In this document: positions 23,705 through 35,249 of the stretch, piece after piece | How the letters are laid out: every line of letters starts with the position of its first letter | Position numbering within the stretch: position 1 is the stretch's first letter | Origin: Anisus vortex | Lineage: Eukaryota; Mollusca; Gastropoda; Planorbidae | NCBI GenBank assembly: GCA_949126835.1 | Contig: OX421494.1 | Coordinates: forward strand, 2,797,201 to 2,861,200 | Direction: 5' to 3' | Length of the DNA: 64,000 nucleotides | The notes under the pieces: generated by a model | Told to the model about the DNA's origin: nothing | Databases searched by the model: none | The model's input: only the letters and a program-made list of their open reading frames with translations | Program-made: the position numbers and the translations under genes

Positions 23705-24600
23705 ACAGTAATAACACAAAAACAAAACATGAATGTATGCATCATTTGTTTTTATTTCTTTTCTTTAAAACTAATTCTACTTTAATAATATCAAAGATGT
23801 TTGCAGAGTGTCTTAAAATGAAATGATTATGATGCCTCTGAAAAAAAACAAACATGAAAAATATAAGTTCAATGAAAACAGTTTATACCAAAAGCAAATC
23901 TAAAAAAGTCAATTAAGTTTTTTTTTCTTTTGTATACAATTGTATGAATAACTAGATTGCAAAGAATTGAGTCTCAAATGACCATGAACTATAAGAATAA
24001 TGAGGGCATCCAATATTTGGTGGATGCGATCCATAGGATGACGACCAGATGGACATGATGAGAGTAAAGAGTTTCAAACCCCAAATGGAGTGGCGTCAAC
24101 AATTTATTAATATCATTTTGTGTACTTAGTCAAATGAAATGAAGTTCTTATAAAACCGGACATGAAATTAAAGGCAGATGAGACGGGCTGCAATGTGAGA
24201 ATACCGATATAGTTTTATACTGTAGGCTCAGGCCCATCTTTGCATGGTCGGTTTTAAATTATTGCTCATTTAACTATGTTCAAAAGGGTATTACTCTACT
24301 ACTACTCTATACCAGGCGTCGTCTACCTATGGCACACGTAGCAGACTTGGCACGCAGAGTGATTTTCAATGGCTCGAGGAAGACCACGAAAAGACACGTA
24401 AAAAAATACTATTTTCTACAAGACAGGAGCAGGATGACTTTTAGACAGTTGGCATATCGCGTGGATTGTTATATTCTAAATACTTTCAAATTTATCTTGA
24501 CCTCCTCAAAAGCTCTTAAAATATTTACATTATAACTAGATCGGCTGTATACAATTTTCGATGAGGTAAATGGGAAATAATTCAATACATACCAATGAAA
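23705..24600. other. Unit B flank between array and Gly/His exon
   Basis: No gene is recognised. The sequence is conserved with 11275-12180, 35755-36680 and 49786-50600, including CAATATTTGGTGGATGCGAT and GACTTTTAGACAGTTGGCAT. On the minus strand it would be 3' UTR or downstream flank of the Gly/His exon. Confidence 0.6.
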
Positions 24601-24624
24601 ATTTCAGTATTGTGGTCACGATTA

Positions 24625-26409
24625 TTACCAGCGGTAAATGTTGCTATTGACGCCTTTGTAATAAGGGTTGACGGGGACGCTACTGTAAGATGGTTTGATA
24701 CGGGCGCCATTGTAGGGTAGAACACTGGGTGCGCCGATGTAAGATGGGGTGTTGGGATCGCCATTATAGGACGTGACGCTGGGTGCGCCATTGTAGGATG
24801 CTACGCTCGATGCGCCGTTGTATGAAGCTACGACTGTGCTGTCATAGCTAGGAATGGTGCTGGAATAGGCTCTGTTGTACTTGGTGCTGGAGTAGCCGCC
24901 CTTGTGGTAGGTGCGTGGGTAGCCTCTGTTGTTGTCTTTCTGCACATAGGCGCTCCTGTAGTTGGCGCGGTTATTTACAGCAGCGGCGTAGCCACCGGAT
25001 CTAACTGCTTGACCACTGTATAAGTGTCCTCCACTGCGTGCCCCGCCATATCCGACTGCGTGCCCCCCAGAGTGTCCTGCAAAGTGTCCTGCGGCATGTC
25101 CACCGGCGTGCCCTCCTCCGTGACCTCCTCCGTGACCTACGTGACTTCCTGCCAGACCTTCTCCGTGACCTCCTCCGTGACTTCCTGCCAGACCTTCTCC
25201 GTGACCTCCTCCGTGACCTACGTGACTTCCTGCAAAAACACCTCCGTGACCTACGTGACTTCCTGCCAGACCTTCTCCGTGACCTCCTCCGTGACCTACG
25301 TGACTTCCTGCCAGACCTTCTTTGTGACCTCCTCCATGACCTTCGTGAATTCCTGCAAAACCTCCTCCGTGACCTACGTGACTTCCTGCCAGACCTTCTC
25401 CGTGACCTCCTCCGTGACCTACGTGACTTCCTGCCAGACCTTCTTTGTGACCTCCTCCGTGACCTACGTGACTTCCTGCAAAACCTCCTCCGTGACCTAC
25501 GTGACTTCCTGCCAGACCTTCTCCGTGACCTCCTCCGTGACCTACGTGACTTCCTGCCAGACCTTCTTTGTGACCTCCTCTATGACCTTCGTGAATTCCT
25601 GCAAAACCTCCTCCGTGACCTACGTGACTTCCTGCCAGACCTTCTCCGTGACCTCCTCCGTGACCTACGTGACTTCCTGCCAGACCTTCTCCGTGACCTC
25701 CTCCGTGACTTCCTGCCAGACCTTCTCCGTGACCTCCACCGTGACCTACGTGACTTCCTGCAAAAACACCTCCGTGACCTACGTGACTTCCTGCCAGACC
25801 TTCTCCGTGACCTCCTCCGTGACTTCCTGCCAGTCCTTCTTTGTGACCTCCTCTGTGACCTACGTGACTTCCTGCCAGACCTTCTTTGTGACCTCCTCCA
25901 TGACCTTCGTGAATTCCTGCAAAACCTCCTCCGTGACCTCCTCCGTGACCTACGTGACTTCCTGCAAAACCTCCTCCGTGACCTCCTCCGTGACCTACGT
26001 GACTTCCTGCCAGACCTCCTCCGTGACCTACGTGACTTCCTGCAAAACCTCCTCCGTGACCTACGTGACTTCCTGCCAGACCTTCTCCGTGACCTATGTA
26101 ACTTCCTGCAAAACCTCCTCCGTAACCTGCGTTACTTCCTGCCAGACCTTCTCCGTGACCTCCACCGTGACCTACGTGACTTCCTGTCAGACCTTCTCCG
26201 TGACCTCCTCCGTGACCTACGTAACTTCCTGCCAGACCTTCTCCGTGACCTCCTCCGTGGCCTACGTGATCTCCCGCCAGACCTCCCTTATCCTGAGCGT
26301 CCACCCTATCCTCCACCACGATGGTAACATGCAATAGAAAGGTAACAATACAATATTCAAAAGCCTGGCAAAATAATATAATTAGCGTTTGAGTTCTAAC
26401 TATAACCAA
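24625..26409 (-). CDS. Gly/His-rich repeat protein exon, copy B (expanded, open)
   Basis: An open frame of 594 codons ends NSNIYRW. The region from about 26300 down is homologous to the copy D second exon: long arrays of about 15 residues (GHGGGHGEGLAGSHV, GGGFAGSHVGH), then GGH units, a Tyr/Asn linker (NNRGYPRTYHKGGYSS) and YNGAPSVxS units. The listed ATG at 26409 lies in sequence that is intron in the homologous copy, so it is probably not the real start. The canonical acceptor TAG of the other copies reads CAT here. CAG ending at 26293 is an in-phase alternative giving 555 residues. No signal-peptide exon is seen nearby. Either it is spliced from a distant exon such as 54740-54796, or it is an unexpressed duplicate whose frame survived. 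Confidence 0.6.
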   Translation of the reverse strand: MVIVRTQTLIILFCQAFEYCIVTFLLHVTIVVEDRVDAQDKGGLAGDHVGHGGGHGEGLAGSYVGHGGGHGEGLTGSHVGHGGGHGEGLAGSNAGYGGGFAGSYIGHGEGLAGSHVGHGGGFAGSHVGHGGGLAGSHVGHGGGHGGGFAGSHVGHGGGHGGGFAGIHEGHGGGHKEGLAGSHVGHRGGHKEGLAGSHGGGHGEGLAGSHVGHGGVFAGSHVGHGGGHGEGLAGSHGGGHGEGLAGSHVGHGGGHGEGLAGSHVGHGGGFAGIHEGHRGGHKEGLAGSHVGHGGGHGEGLAGSHVGHGGGFAGSHVGHGGGHKEGLAGSHVGHGGGHGEGLAGSHVGHGGGFAGIHEGHGGGHKEGLAGSHVGHGGGHGEGLAGSHVGHGGVFAGSHVGHGGGHGEGLAGSHGGGHGEGLAGSHVGHGGGHGGGHAGGHAAGHFAGHSGGHAVGYGGARSGGHLYSGQAVRSGGYAAAVNNRANYRSAYVQKDNNRGYPRTYHKGGYSSTKYNRAYSSTIPSYDSTVVASYNGASSVASYNGAPSVTSYNGDPNTPSYIGAPSVLPYNGARIKPSYSSVPVNPYYKGVNSNIYRW

Positions 26410-26619
26410 AAAACAAGACAGATTTCTAATAGTAATACGTAGTTATGGAACAATTAAATCCTTGCACAGTTTGTAACTGTATAAAGCAAATATACATTTT
26501 AAAACATCACAGACTTAAGAACTAATTTGGGTTAAACTGCTATGTGAAAGTAACATTTTGATAAAGTAAAGAAATTTAAGTAAATTTCAATCATTGGTTC
26601 TGGTTATGGATTTATAGCT

Positions 26620-26796
26620 CAGGGATTCGGCAACCTAGGGCACATGATTTTTAAGACTTGATTTGAAGACTCCCAAAAAATTCATTGCAAGTCTCTTCCA
26701 CGAGTGAAGAGCAGGTCGACTTTTAGGCTGTCAGCACGCTGAATGAATTAGAAATCTTACTATGGTACACTATTATCAAAAGGAGGCCAACCCTTG
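26620..26796. mobile_element. hAT-type MITE, unit B copy
   Basis: The same insertion as at 13158: CAGGGATTCGGCAACC to GGCCAACCCTTG, with the same flanks (TTTATAGCT / GTACAGCT). Confidence 0.75.
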
Positions 26797-27004
26797 GTAC
26801 AGCTGATATAATGTGCGAGACGGGGATCTACATTAACGATTCAAATAAACAAAGAGACTTTGCTGACAGAACAATGCAAACTTTCCATAATGTGATCACG
26901 ACTAAACTAGAGTCGTATTCTATATAGACCACATAGACAATATAGATTATATCGACTATATAGACCATATATACCATATTACTATACAGACCAAATACAT
27001 ATAA

Positions 27005-27195
27005 GTACTCTCTCTTCTCGAGTAGCATTCGGGCATGGAATGGGTTGCCTGAAGAAAACTGGAAAACCAGTAACTTAACATTATTTAAAACATTAATAAA
27101 GATGCAAGACTAGACTCGGACGGACCACGGATGACAGTAGGACGCAATAATCTTCTTTATAGAAGGAGCCTCTGCAATATATAAGATAATATAAG
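27005..27195 (+). mobile_element. LINE C-terminal fragment, unit B
   Basis: It is contiguous from GCATGGAATGGGTTGCCTG through the stop and 3' UTR to an ATATATAAGATAATATAAGA tail. It provides the uninterrupted form of the fragment split in unit A. Confidence 0.7.
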
Positions 27196-27864
27196 ACAAT
27201 ATATACCTTATGAGTATAGAGAGCCCATAGACCATATTATAGACTATACTCTTGAGATTCTTATTAAAGAGATACGTGTACAATGGAAAACTTATGCTTT
27301 TTGCTTTAGATTTAAATGGAGGGATGTTACACATTGTTGTCAAGAAGTTTAGCAATGTGCGCACTTCCAATGGAATGCCATTGCTGCGTAAACAAGATGT
27401 AATACGTATTTTACATAACAGTGTGCAAATATTTTCTGGTGACAAAGTGTCACTGTTAACATAGGCGTAGCCAGGGCCGGATTAAGCCATCTTGGTGCCC
27501 TAGGCACAAACCCACATGGGTGCCCTCTTCTGCCCCGGGCCCTTGATCCTCCACTGACCGCTGTTATGTTCAATATTATGCAAAACAATTAACAAAGAAA
27601 AACCTAACACATAATGTTTATACTACTATCACACATATAAAACCTACAATAAGGTATTTCTGTATTAAAATTAATAGTTAATTAATTTTGTAATAATAAT
27701 ACACAAAAATACTGTAGGCCTAACTTTTTGAATAGATGAGAAAGTCAGAGAGAGCACACATTTACATTTTAAAGTTGTTTTTTCGAGATTAAGATCTGGC
27801 AAAGTTTTTGGTTACAAAATCAAAGTTAATTTTGCGCAACAAGTCTGCCTCAATCATCAGCAGT

Positions 27865-28187
27865 CAGTGCCGGCTTATGCATATAGGCAACCTAGGCGGC
27901 GGCCTAGGGCGCAAAATTAGGTGGAGGGGGGGGGCGCATAATTGATTTTTTTTTTTATTTGGGGATGTAAAAATATAAACTAGATTAAAGTTTAGTACTA
28001 GCATAAGCAGACGAATTACTAGATCTAGGTAGTGAAAGGCGAAGGGTATTTTATTTAAGTTGTCTTAGAAAATAGGAAAGTATGACCTAACATTAGGCCT
28101 ACTCAGTTTCTTCCCGCCGAAGGCACTTAAATGAGGGCGCATAATTTGTTTTCCCCTAGGGCGTCAACAACCCTAGAGCCTGTCGTG
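27865..28187. mobile_element. Nested hAT-type element 1
   Basis: It begins CAGTGCCGGCTTATGC and ends CCTAGAGCCTGTCGTG, flanked by TCAGCAGT at 27857-27864 and 28188-28195 (perfect 8 bp). It contains a poly-G tract and no ORF. Confidence 0.9.
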
Positions 28188-28367
28188 TCAGCAGTGATAA
28201 GGAATCAAGCCTTTCTTGTTTCACTGTCGATCTACTTGGATTTTTTGTACATTTCTACTGAAAAAAAGAGCGCTCAGTTGAACAGTTTGTAGCCATTATT
28301 GTTAAAAATATGCGCAAGGCAATTTCTACATTTGGAAAAAGCACACTCGATGTTGTCTCTAACTATT

Positions 28368-28625
28368 ATCTTATCTTATATAGGCCTATACATTACAAAC
28401 GCTCCTTCTATAAAGAAGATAATTGTGTCCGACGCTCATCTGTGGTCCGAGTCTAGTCTTGCATTTTTATTAATGTTTTAAATTATGTTAATTTACTGAT
28501 TTTCCTGGTTTGTTCAGCCAACACATTCCATGCCCGAATGCCACTCGGGAAGAAATAATACTTAAATAATACTTAAATTCATTTGCTCTCGCATAAAGGA
28601 TAAGGAAAGTGTTTTAGTCTTTATG
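28368..28625 (-). mobile_element. LINE 3' fragment inside the hAT element
   Basis: A reverse-oriented copy of the WNGLPEQTWK family, with TTATCTTATCTTATATAGG at the tail end and CATTCCATGCCCGAATGCC for the ORF end. Confidence 0.65.
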
Positions 28626-28629
28626 TTTA

Positions 28630-29678
28630 TCTGAACTTTGTGTAACCCGTAGGGTTAAAATCCTCAGTGCAACAGCTGGATATGTTTTTTTTATATTATT
28701 TTTATATTTATTTGTAAGTTGGCAGCAGGTTGGGTTGTTTCTAAGCTTAGATTCTAGTTGTTTTCGCCTCGTTTTCGACTACCGGTACTTTTTATATAAA
28801 TAGGGAGGGATTTTGTGTTTGATTAGAGAGAGAGAGACTGCTGTCTAATTCATTGAGGGTTGCAGCCCTAATGATTTGTTGTCGTGTGAAAGACAAAGTA
28901 AGGTATCTTGCTTGTTGGAAGAGGTATCTTGCTTGTTGGAAGACGGTAATGAACTTTTTATTTTATATTTTTACGCTGTGCCATTTATCTCTTTTTTTAA
29001 TACAATATCCTATGGCCTATCATGCGTGAATGTGTAACCTTATACATGCTGTTTTTAAATATATACTTGGAGTGCCTTTAGGCGCCAGGTTTCTTTAGCT
29101 TGTACTATTTGTAGCCCACCACGTTGTATTTTATTATACTAGTAGGCCTATCTATATTTATTACTCAAGACATCTTGAATTTGAATATTATTCAAAATTA
29201 CTATTATAATTGTATTCACCCTTGTTTGTGATTTGATACTTAATTGGTAAGAAGTGGTATTTTTTTGCTGATCAGGAGGTCAGCAGTCATTGTCACAGGT
29301 TCTTGTTTCCATCTCACCTGTAATGCTTTTATTTTATTAATATTATTTGAATGAGTGGTACATAGTCATGTAAATCAATTTTAGGTTAACTAAAATTTCA
29401 TCGTTAAAACTTGTTTTGAGAGTTATTTATTCATGTATTTTAAACTTTGTGACTGTTATTATTATTAGTTCATATTATAATGATTTTATTTATCTTTCTT
29501 TACCAGTACAGTGTTGTTCTGGTTGAGATTTGTCTTAGGTATATTTTCTTTGAATACAATTTATATAGATCTAGTATTTTCTGTAGATCTCCTTTTTTTG
29601 TTCTTTCTTCTTGTGGTTAGGTAGTTTACTTTTTATTATTCTGTCTAGTTATAAGTAGTTACAGTTAGACCTTTTTAG
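28630..29678. other. hAT internal non-coding region
   Basis: AT-rich sequence between the transposase C-terminus and the left end. Only a short duplication (GGTATCTTGCTTGTTGGAAGA, twice near 28900) is notable. Confidence 0.5.
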
Positions 29679-31643
29679 TTACCTTTTCGACATTAGACTT
29701 AAGTCGCCTTGGGTAGAGCCGAGGCTGCGCAAACCAGAGACCCGCCCCTCCTCTATAAGGAACCGGTCCCAACATTTGCAACAGGTTGTTATTGGGTTGC
29801 ATAATTCTGCATGACTGAACGTGTTGTTTTCAGATTTTGATGCACCAAACTTGTGGCGAATATATGAGTGGGAATGTTGTAGTTCAGTATATAAATTATT
29901 GTTTAGATCTTCAGGAAAAGCATTTATTAGTCCTTCACAACACTGAGATAATTGTGATACATCGACCAAACAGGAGAATCGAACTGCTATATCATTGTAT
30001 ACCTATCCTCGTCTACTTATTTCTGTCTCAAGTTTGTCAACAATGGCGTAGAAAGCAGATAAACGAAATTTGTCTCAGGCATTCAGAGATACCTCAGGGG
30101 CATCACCATCAATGACCACTGTCTTTCGTTTACTGTTGACTTTCGTTGACTTATAATCCACACCTGGTGTTATTTCTTTTGTAGCTTCTTGAAATCTTTC
30201 AAATTCATTCCTACATTCATGCAAGTGATCTGCAGTGAAGAATATAAATCAGCTCACGTTTTCAAGTTCATGTGCTCATTTTGTAGAGCTTGACTGACCC
30301 TGTGAAAATGTTGTAACACTTCTTCCCAAAAGACAAGCATGAGAGCAAATTCTAATTCTTGCATCTTCTTTTCAATGTTTTCTGCTTCTCTTCTGGAGTC
30401 CCCCTTCTGTGACTGGTCTTCTTGTAAACATTCTAACGCTTCTATAATCTGAGGATGAAACTTTAGAATAGCTTCAGTTGCAACAGCATGTGCTTCCTAT
30501 CTGGTATCGGAAAGAGACTTTACCAGCTTTTCATTCACAATGCATCCTTTCAGAATCTTCAATCTGTTGAAGCTGAGAAAAAAGTATAGATCAGTTGCAC
30601 TGTATGGAGGAAGTTTACTGCCTCTAAACAAGAGTCTACGGCACTTCTGCCTACCAGATTTAGTGAATGGGAAGTACAGGGTATGTATAAAGGAAACTCA
30701 CTTTCCTCTAGAATTCTTTTCTGCATGCCTTTGTAGCACACAGATATATTAGCTGCGTTATCGTATGACTGACCTCTGCATTTCGCAAAATCAATATTGC
30801 AAACTTTACGTAAGTACTGCAACACTTCCTCCATACCTTCACCGGTGTGACTTTGCAGGCCCAAGAAAGTCAAAAAGCGCTCAATGGGCTATCCGTCTAC
30901 CACATATCGAAGAACAACTCTTAACTGATCTATATGTGAAATATCGGGTGTTGAGTCTACCGACTAGCTGAAATAACCGGATGCCTTTACTTCATCTACA
31001 TTTACTTCATGGACTTTTCGGGACATTATTTCAATCAGTTCTTCACATATAATTTTGGATAAATAAGAAGGATTTCCTTTTCCAGAATTTCCATATTTCG
31101 TAATGTGTGATGCTACAAATGGATCAAACTGACTGACCATTTCCAGCAACCCTAGATAATTTCAATTTTGTAAAGATCCACATTTTTCATTTGTCCCTCT
31201 AAAAGCCAGACCAAGCTCATTTATAGTACTGCTCGCCTCAAAACATGTTCTCAGTAACTGTACTTTTTATTTATTTGCTCTTCTAGCTTTTGTAGTCGAC
31301 GAGCTATGTATATAACATGCAGTCTTATGAGTAGACTTTGTTCATATTATCAACTTGAATGTTATTTTTACAGTCACTGAACCCATTTTTATCAGCCAAA
31401 CTTGTGGAACTTTTAGACGCAAAAAGCAAAAAGTTTACAAACAAAGCAGTACGCAGATCCCGTGGATGGTGAATACAATAAACATTCTCTCCTGTACTGC
31501 TCACCATTTGCTTTTGCGCCATAGAAAAGTTTTTGAGAACAATATCTTGTTATTCTTCCCCCAGCATAAATACGGCAAGATATATCAAAGGAACCATAAT
31601 GATGCTGACAGTTAGTGGGCCCACAGTTGACCCAGTAAGCCAC
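29679..31643 (-). pseudogene. hAT transposase (DUF4371/ZMYM-like), frameshifted
   Basis: Fragments in transposase order sit in different frames. The N-terminal piece (31643-31413) resembles a TTF-type zinc finger (LLYSPSTGSAYCFVCKLFAF). The next (31149-30964) has FDPFVASHI and LSKIICEELIEIM of DUF4371. The third (30873-30559) has GQSYDNAANIS and YIPCTSHSLNLVG around an RNase-H-like catalytic region. The C-terminal pieces (about 30060 and 29969-29679) carry RLSAFYAIVDKLETEISRRG and INAFPEDLNNNLYTEL. Intervening stops and frame changes make it inactive. It is the gene that once mobilised the enclosing element. Confidence 0.85.
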
Positions 31644-31817
31644 AACATCAGCCTAGACGTCAATCCACAGTTCTGGATCTACTGCTTGATTTATTTTATC
31701 ATCTTCATCTTTATCATATTCATCTTTATCATCATTTTCAGCAGACTGAAATGGGTCTCAACAAATTTCATTTTCAAGCACTAATGCAGTGTCTGGATTT
31801 GCAGAACAGCCTATAGT

Positions 31818-32089
31818 GAGGGCAGTATTTAGGATTGTGGGGGCCCTGTTCCAAAGGGCCAAACTTATGTGGGGCCCCCCTCGTAGACTCGACCCTGCCA
31901 GTGTCACTTAACAATCAAATTATGTGATTTTCCATTCACAGTATTTGTTCATTGTGCGCTTCTACAACAGCACTGTTCTAATTGCCGAAAGAAAAGACTA
32001 ACATTTTTATTTTGGAATGTGTGTGGACCCCTTTTGTGTGGGGGCCCCTGTCCATAGGAACAAGTGAAACATGCCTAAATACGCCTCTG
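31818..32089. mobile_element. Nested hAT-type element 2
   Basis: It begins GAGGGCAGTATTTAGG and ends CCTAAATACGCCTCTG, flanked by CCTATAGT at 31810-31817 and 32090-32097 (perfect 8 bp). Its subterminal GGGGGCCC stretches are inverted. No ORF of interest. Confidence 0.9.
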
Positions 32090-32449
32090 CCTATAGTAGA
32101 CTTATCAAGAGGATTGATGGTGTCAGTAAAATCCTGTTCCACCTGTTGCTTAACTGAAACTAAATAATTCGTTAATTTTCTGCTCTTAGCTTTTACAATA
32201 TACACATGTTTCTTGAGGCCTTGTGGTGCCCCCCAAACGCTTGGTGCCCTAGGCACGTGCCTTGTGTGCCTAATGGTTAATCCAGGCCTGGGCGTAGCCA
32301 AGGTAGGGTGCAAGAGGGGCGTATGTACTCCGAACCGACATTGACAACCGAAGATTTTTTTACTTAAATTGTTTTGAGAAAATAATTAAAAAAATAGTTG
32401 TATACATTTGAAAAACCGGTCTACTATATATTTTTTTAAATGTTTAAAC

Positions 32450-33418
32450 TCGGGATGTTAAACGAAAACCAGAATACCGGATTCTGGTTTTGAAACCGAA
32501 TTTCGGTTTGTTGATTGCACAGCCTTTTATTTTTTTGGTTCTGATAGAAATATTTTAAATAAATAATGTTGGATTCGCACAAAACAATTCTTGAAATGCC
32601 TTGCTAACACTATTTAGTCTTAGATATTGTGTTTCTATTTTTCCAAATTACCAACTACGGCTTGCGATAAAAACAACATCAAACCAAATGTTAAGTTACA
32701 GTTACAATTAACATTAATCTTTTTACTTTTCGGTCCATCTTTGAAAAAATTTCTTTAACGATGGCTCGGTGTAAACTATGTTCCCAACAGATAACCCGGA
32801 GTGGTGGTAGTACCACTGGATTGCGTACTCACATGCGTACGAAGCATCCTGGATTAACGTCGTCATACTCATCATATGCTTCTTAATATTAAAGTCAACG
32901 ATAATCGGAAATTGGATTATCACTATCTTATCTTATCTTATACATTACAGACGCTCCTTCTGTGAAGAAGATTATTGCCTCCTACGCTCATCCGTGGTTC
33001 GAGTCTAGTCTTGCATTTTTATTAATTTTTCAAATGATGTTAATTTACTGGCTTTCCAGGTTTGTTAAGGCAACCCATTCCATGTCCAAATGCCACTCGA
33101 GAAGAAAGAGTACTTATATGCATTTGTTCTCTGATAAGGGACAAGAAAAGTGTTTTCACTATTGAAAGCTATTATGAGTTTAATCAATTAGCCCAGATTT
33201 TTTTTAGTTGTAAAGAGTTTTATGGTGAAGTGTATAAAACCATATTGTATTCACACAAATCAACCCCTTGAATGCCCTGCAAACACTAATTGAGTTTAAA
33301 CTATTTTTCAAATATACTACTAAACTACGCACGTTTCGTTTTTCTGACCTGGGGGGGGGGGGGGGGGATGGGGAACCGAAATCCGCTTTCGAAAGAAAAA
33401 ACGGTTTCAGCAGCCCAA
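32450..33418 (+). mobile_element. hAT-type element with BED remnant, unit B
   Basis: The same insertion as 15062-15784, with GTTTAAAC at 32442-32449 and 33419-33426. It differs by a LINE 3' fragment inserted at TCACTAT (32928-33170) and by a long poly-G tract near 33350. The BED ORF is at 32761-32886. Confidence 0.85.
32928..33170 (-). mobile_element. LINE 3' fragment inserted in the BED-hAT element, unit B
   Basis: It carries TTATCTTATCTTATACATTA at the tail end. TCACTAT flanks both sides; in unit A the same position reads TTATCACTATTGAAA without the insert. Unit C has the insert at 39112-39360. Confidence 0.8.
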
Positions 33419-33429
33419 GTTTAAACAAA

Positions 33430-34552
33430 TAAGACAGCACTGACACAGTAGACGGATAGTTCAAACAATAACAAAACACTGACACAGTAGACGGATAGTT
33501 CAAACAATAACGAAACACTGACACAGTAGACGGATAGTTCAAACAATAACAAAACACTGAACAGTAGACGGATAGTTCAAACAATAATGAAACACTGACA
33601 CAGTAGACGGATAGTTCAAACAATATCGAAACACTGACACAGTAGACGGATAGTTCAAACAATAACGAAACCCTGACACAGTAGACGGATAGTTCAAACA
33701 ATAACGAAACACTGACACAGTAGACGGATAGTTCAAACAATAACGAAACACTGACACAGTAGACGGATAGTTCAAACAATAACAAAACACTGAACAGTAG
33801 ACGGATAGTTCAAACAATAACAAAACACTGACACAGTAGACGGATAGTTCAAACAATAACGAAACACTGAAACAGTAGACGAATGGTTCAAACAATAACA
33901 AAACACTGACACAGTAGACGGATAGTTCAAACAATAACGAAACACTGACACAGTTAACGGATAGTTCAAACAATAACAAAACACTGACATAGTAGACGGA
34001 TAGTTCAAACAATAACGAAACACTGAAACAGTAGACGAATGGTTCAAACAATAACAAAACACTGACACAGTGACGGATATTTTAAACAATAATGAAACAC
34101 TGACACAGTAGACGGATAGTTCAAACAATAACGAAACACTGACACAATAGACGGATAGTTCAAACAATAACGAAACACTGACACAGTAGACGGATAGTTC
34201 AAACAATAACGAAACACTGACACAGTAGACGAATGGTTCAAACAATAACGAAACACTGACACAGTAGACGGATAGTTCAAACAATAACGAAACACTGACA
34301 CAGTAGAAGGATAGTTGAAACAATAACAAAACACTGACACAGTAGACGAATGGTTTTAACAATAACGAAACACTGACACAGTAGACGGATAGTTCAAACA
34401 ATAACGAAACACTGACTTAGTAGACGAATAGTTCAAACAATAACGAAACAATGACACAGTAGACGAATCGTTCAAACAATAACGAAACACTGGCTCAGTA
34501 GACGGATAGTTCAAACAATAACGAAACACTGGCACAGTAGATAGACAATGAC
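33430..34552. repeat. 39-bp tandem array, about 29 copies
   Basis: The unit is GACGGATAGTTCAAACAATA followed by ACGAAACACTGACACAGTA, with scattered substitutions and a few 1-2 bp deletions. It shares AACACTGRCACAGTAGA and GGATAGT with the 34-bp array at 15793-18250 and lies at the same place in the unit. Because 39 is divisible by 3, spurious ORFs (LLFELSVYCVSVS) result. Confidence 0.95.
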
Positions 34553-34703
34553 GAAACATGTTTTAAAATATTCCCATGGAAAGTCAAAGTTATAGGTTGT
34601 AACAATTTCTAGCAGCATAAAATGTGACCATAAGAAAGTATTCAAATAAATACATAGTAAGTGTAGATATTTTTTTTAAAGTTTTAGGATTAATAATTAT
34701 TAG

Positions 34704-34990
34704 GGCACGGTAGCCCGAGCAGCAGTGCATTCGACTGGCGATCCAAATGGTCCTGGGTTCGAATCCTGCTGCAGGCTCGGATTTTTTCCAAAGGCTTTAA
34801 GTTATCCTTGAGTCTACCCAGCTCTGATGGGCACCTGCCATTAGTTGGTGTAAAGTAATGGCGGCTGGGCATTGTGCTGGCCACACATCCCCTAGTATGC
34901 CCTGGCCACAGAAACCGGTGAACGCTGCTACCCCAGCCCTATGGTCAGTTTGGTCCGAAAGGTACTTTATTTAAACCTAATAATGGGAAT
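34704..34990 (+). mobile_element. tRNA-derived SINE, copy 5
   Basis: The head GGCACGGTAGCCCGAGCAGC, B box GGTTCGAATCC and full family body ending in GTTTGGTCCGAAAGGTACTT. Confidence 0.85.
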
Positions 34991-35249
34991 GCTAAAACAA
35001 ATGTACATGTTTGTGTTTAAAAAAATTATAATTTCTATAAAAAAAAAACAAAAAAAAAAAACATTATTTTTTTAATTTCTGGGTTTTAGTACAAAAGTGA
35101 GTTTTCTCGAAGTATATGGTTTCCTTTCTTTTCCCTCCGTGGATATGTTTAGGATTTTTTTCCTCTGAATTAAGACGCATGTGATTTTAGATGTTAAAAT
35201 GTGAGTTTTCAGAAAGGAAATACAAATTAAAGATTTTTTTAGTACCAGC

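Larger units (their letters stand above)
27472..32290 (-). mobile_element. 4.8-kb hAT transposon private to unit B
   Basis: The ends CAGGGCCGGATTAAGCC and (reverse) CAGGCCTGGATTAACC are inverted and flanked by GGCGTAGC at 27464-27471 and 32291-32298, a perfect 8-bp duplication. The empty site (ATAGGCGTAGCCAAGG) is present in unit A near 14850, and in unit C near 38370 with one change. Inside, on the minus strand, lies a decayed transposase gene of the DUF4371/ZMYM-like hAT group. Two smaller hAT-type elements are nested within (27865-28187, 31818-32089). Confidence 0.95.

Noticed and set aside
21716..23745. MLQTLYLN and CYRHSILI repeat ORFs up to 249 codons
   Set aside because: They are products of the 24-bp array; there is no signal peptide, promoter or unique sequence, and adjacent units break the frame.
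25024..26337. Plus-strand ORFs of 437 and 429 codons (SVTYVTSCQTF; LLRDLRDFLPD)
   Set aside because: Both are antisense frames of the Gly/His repeat; all repeat frames lack stops because the unit length is a multiple of three.
33204..34559. LFELSVYCVSVS repeat ORFs
   Set aside because: They are products of the 39-bp array; 1-2 bp deletions between units change frame, so there is no coding constraint.
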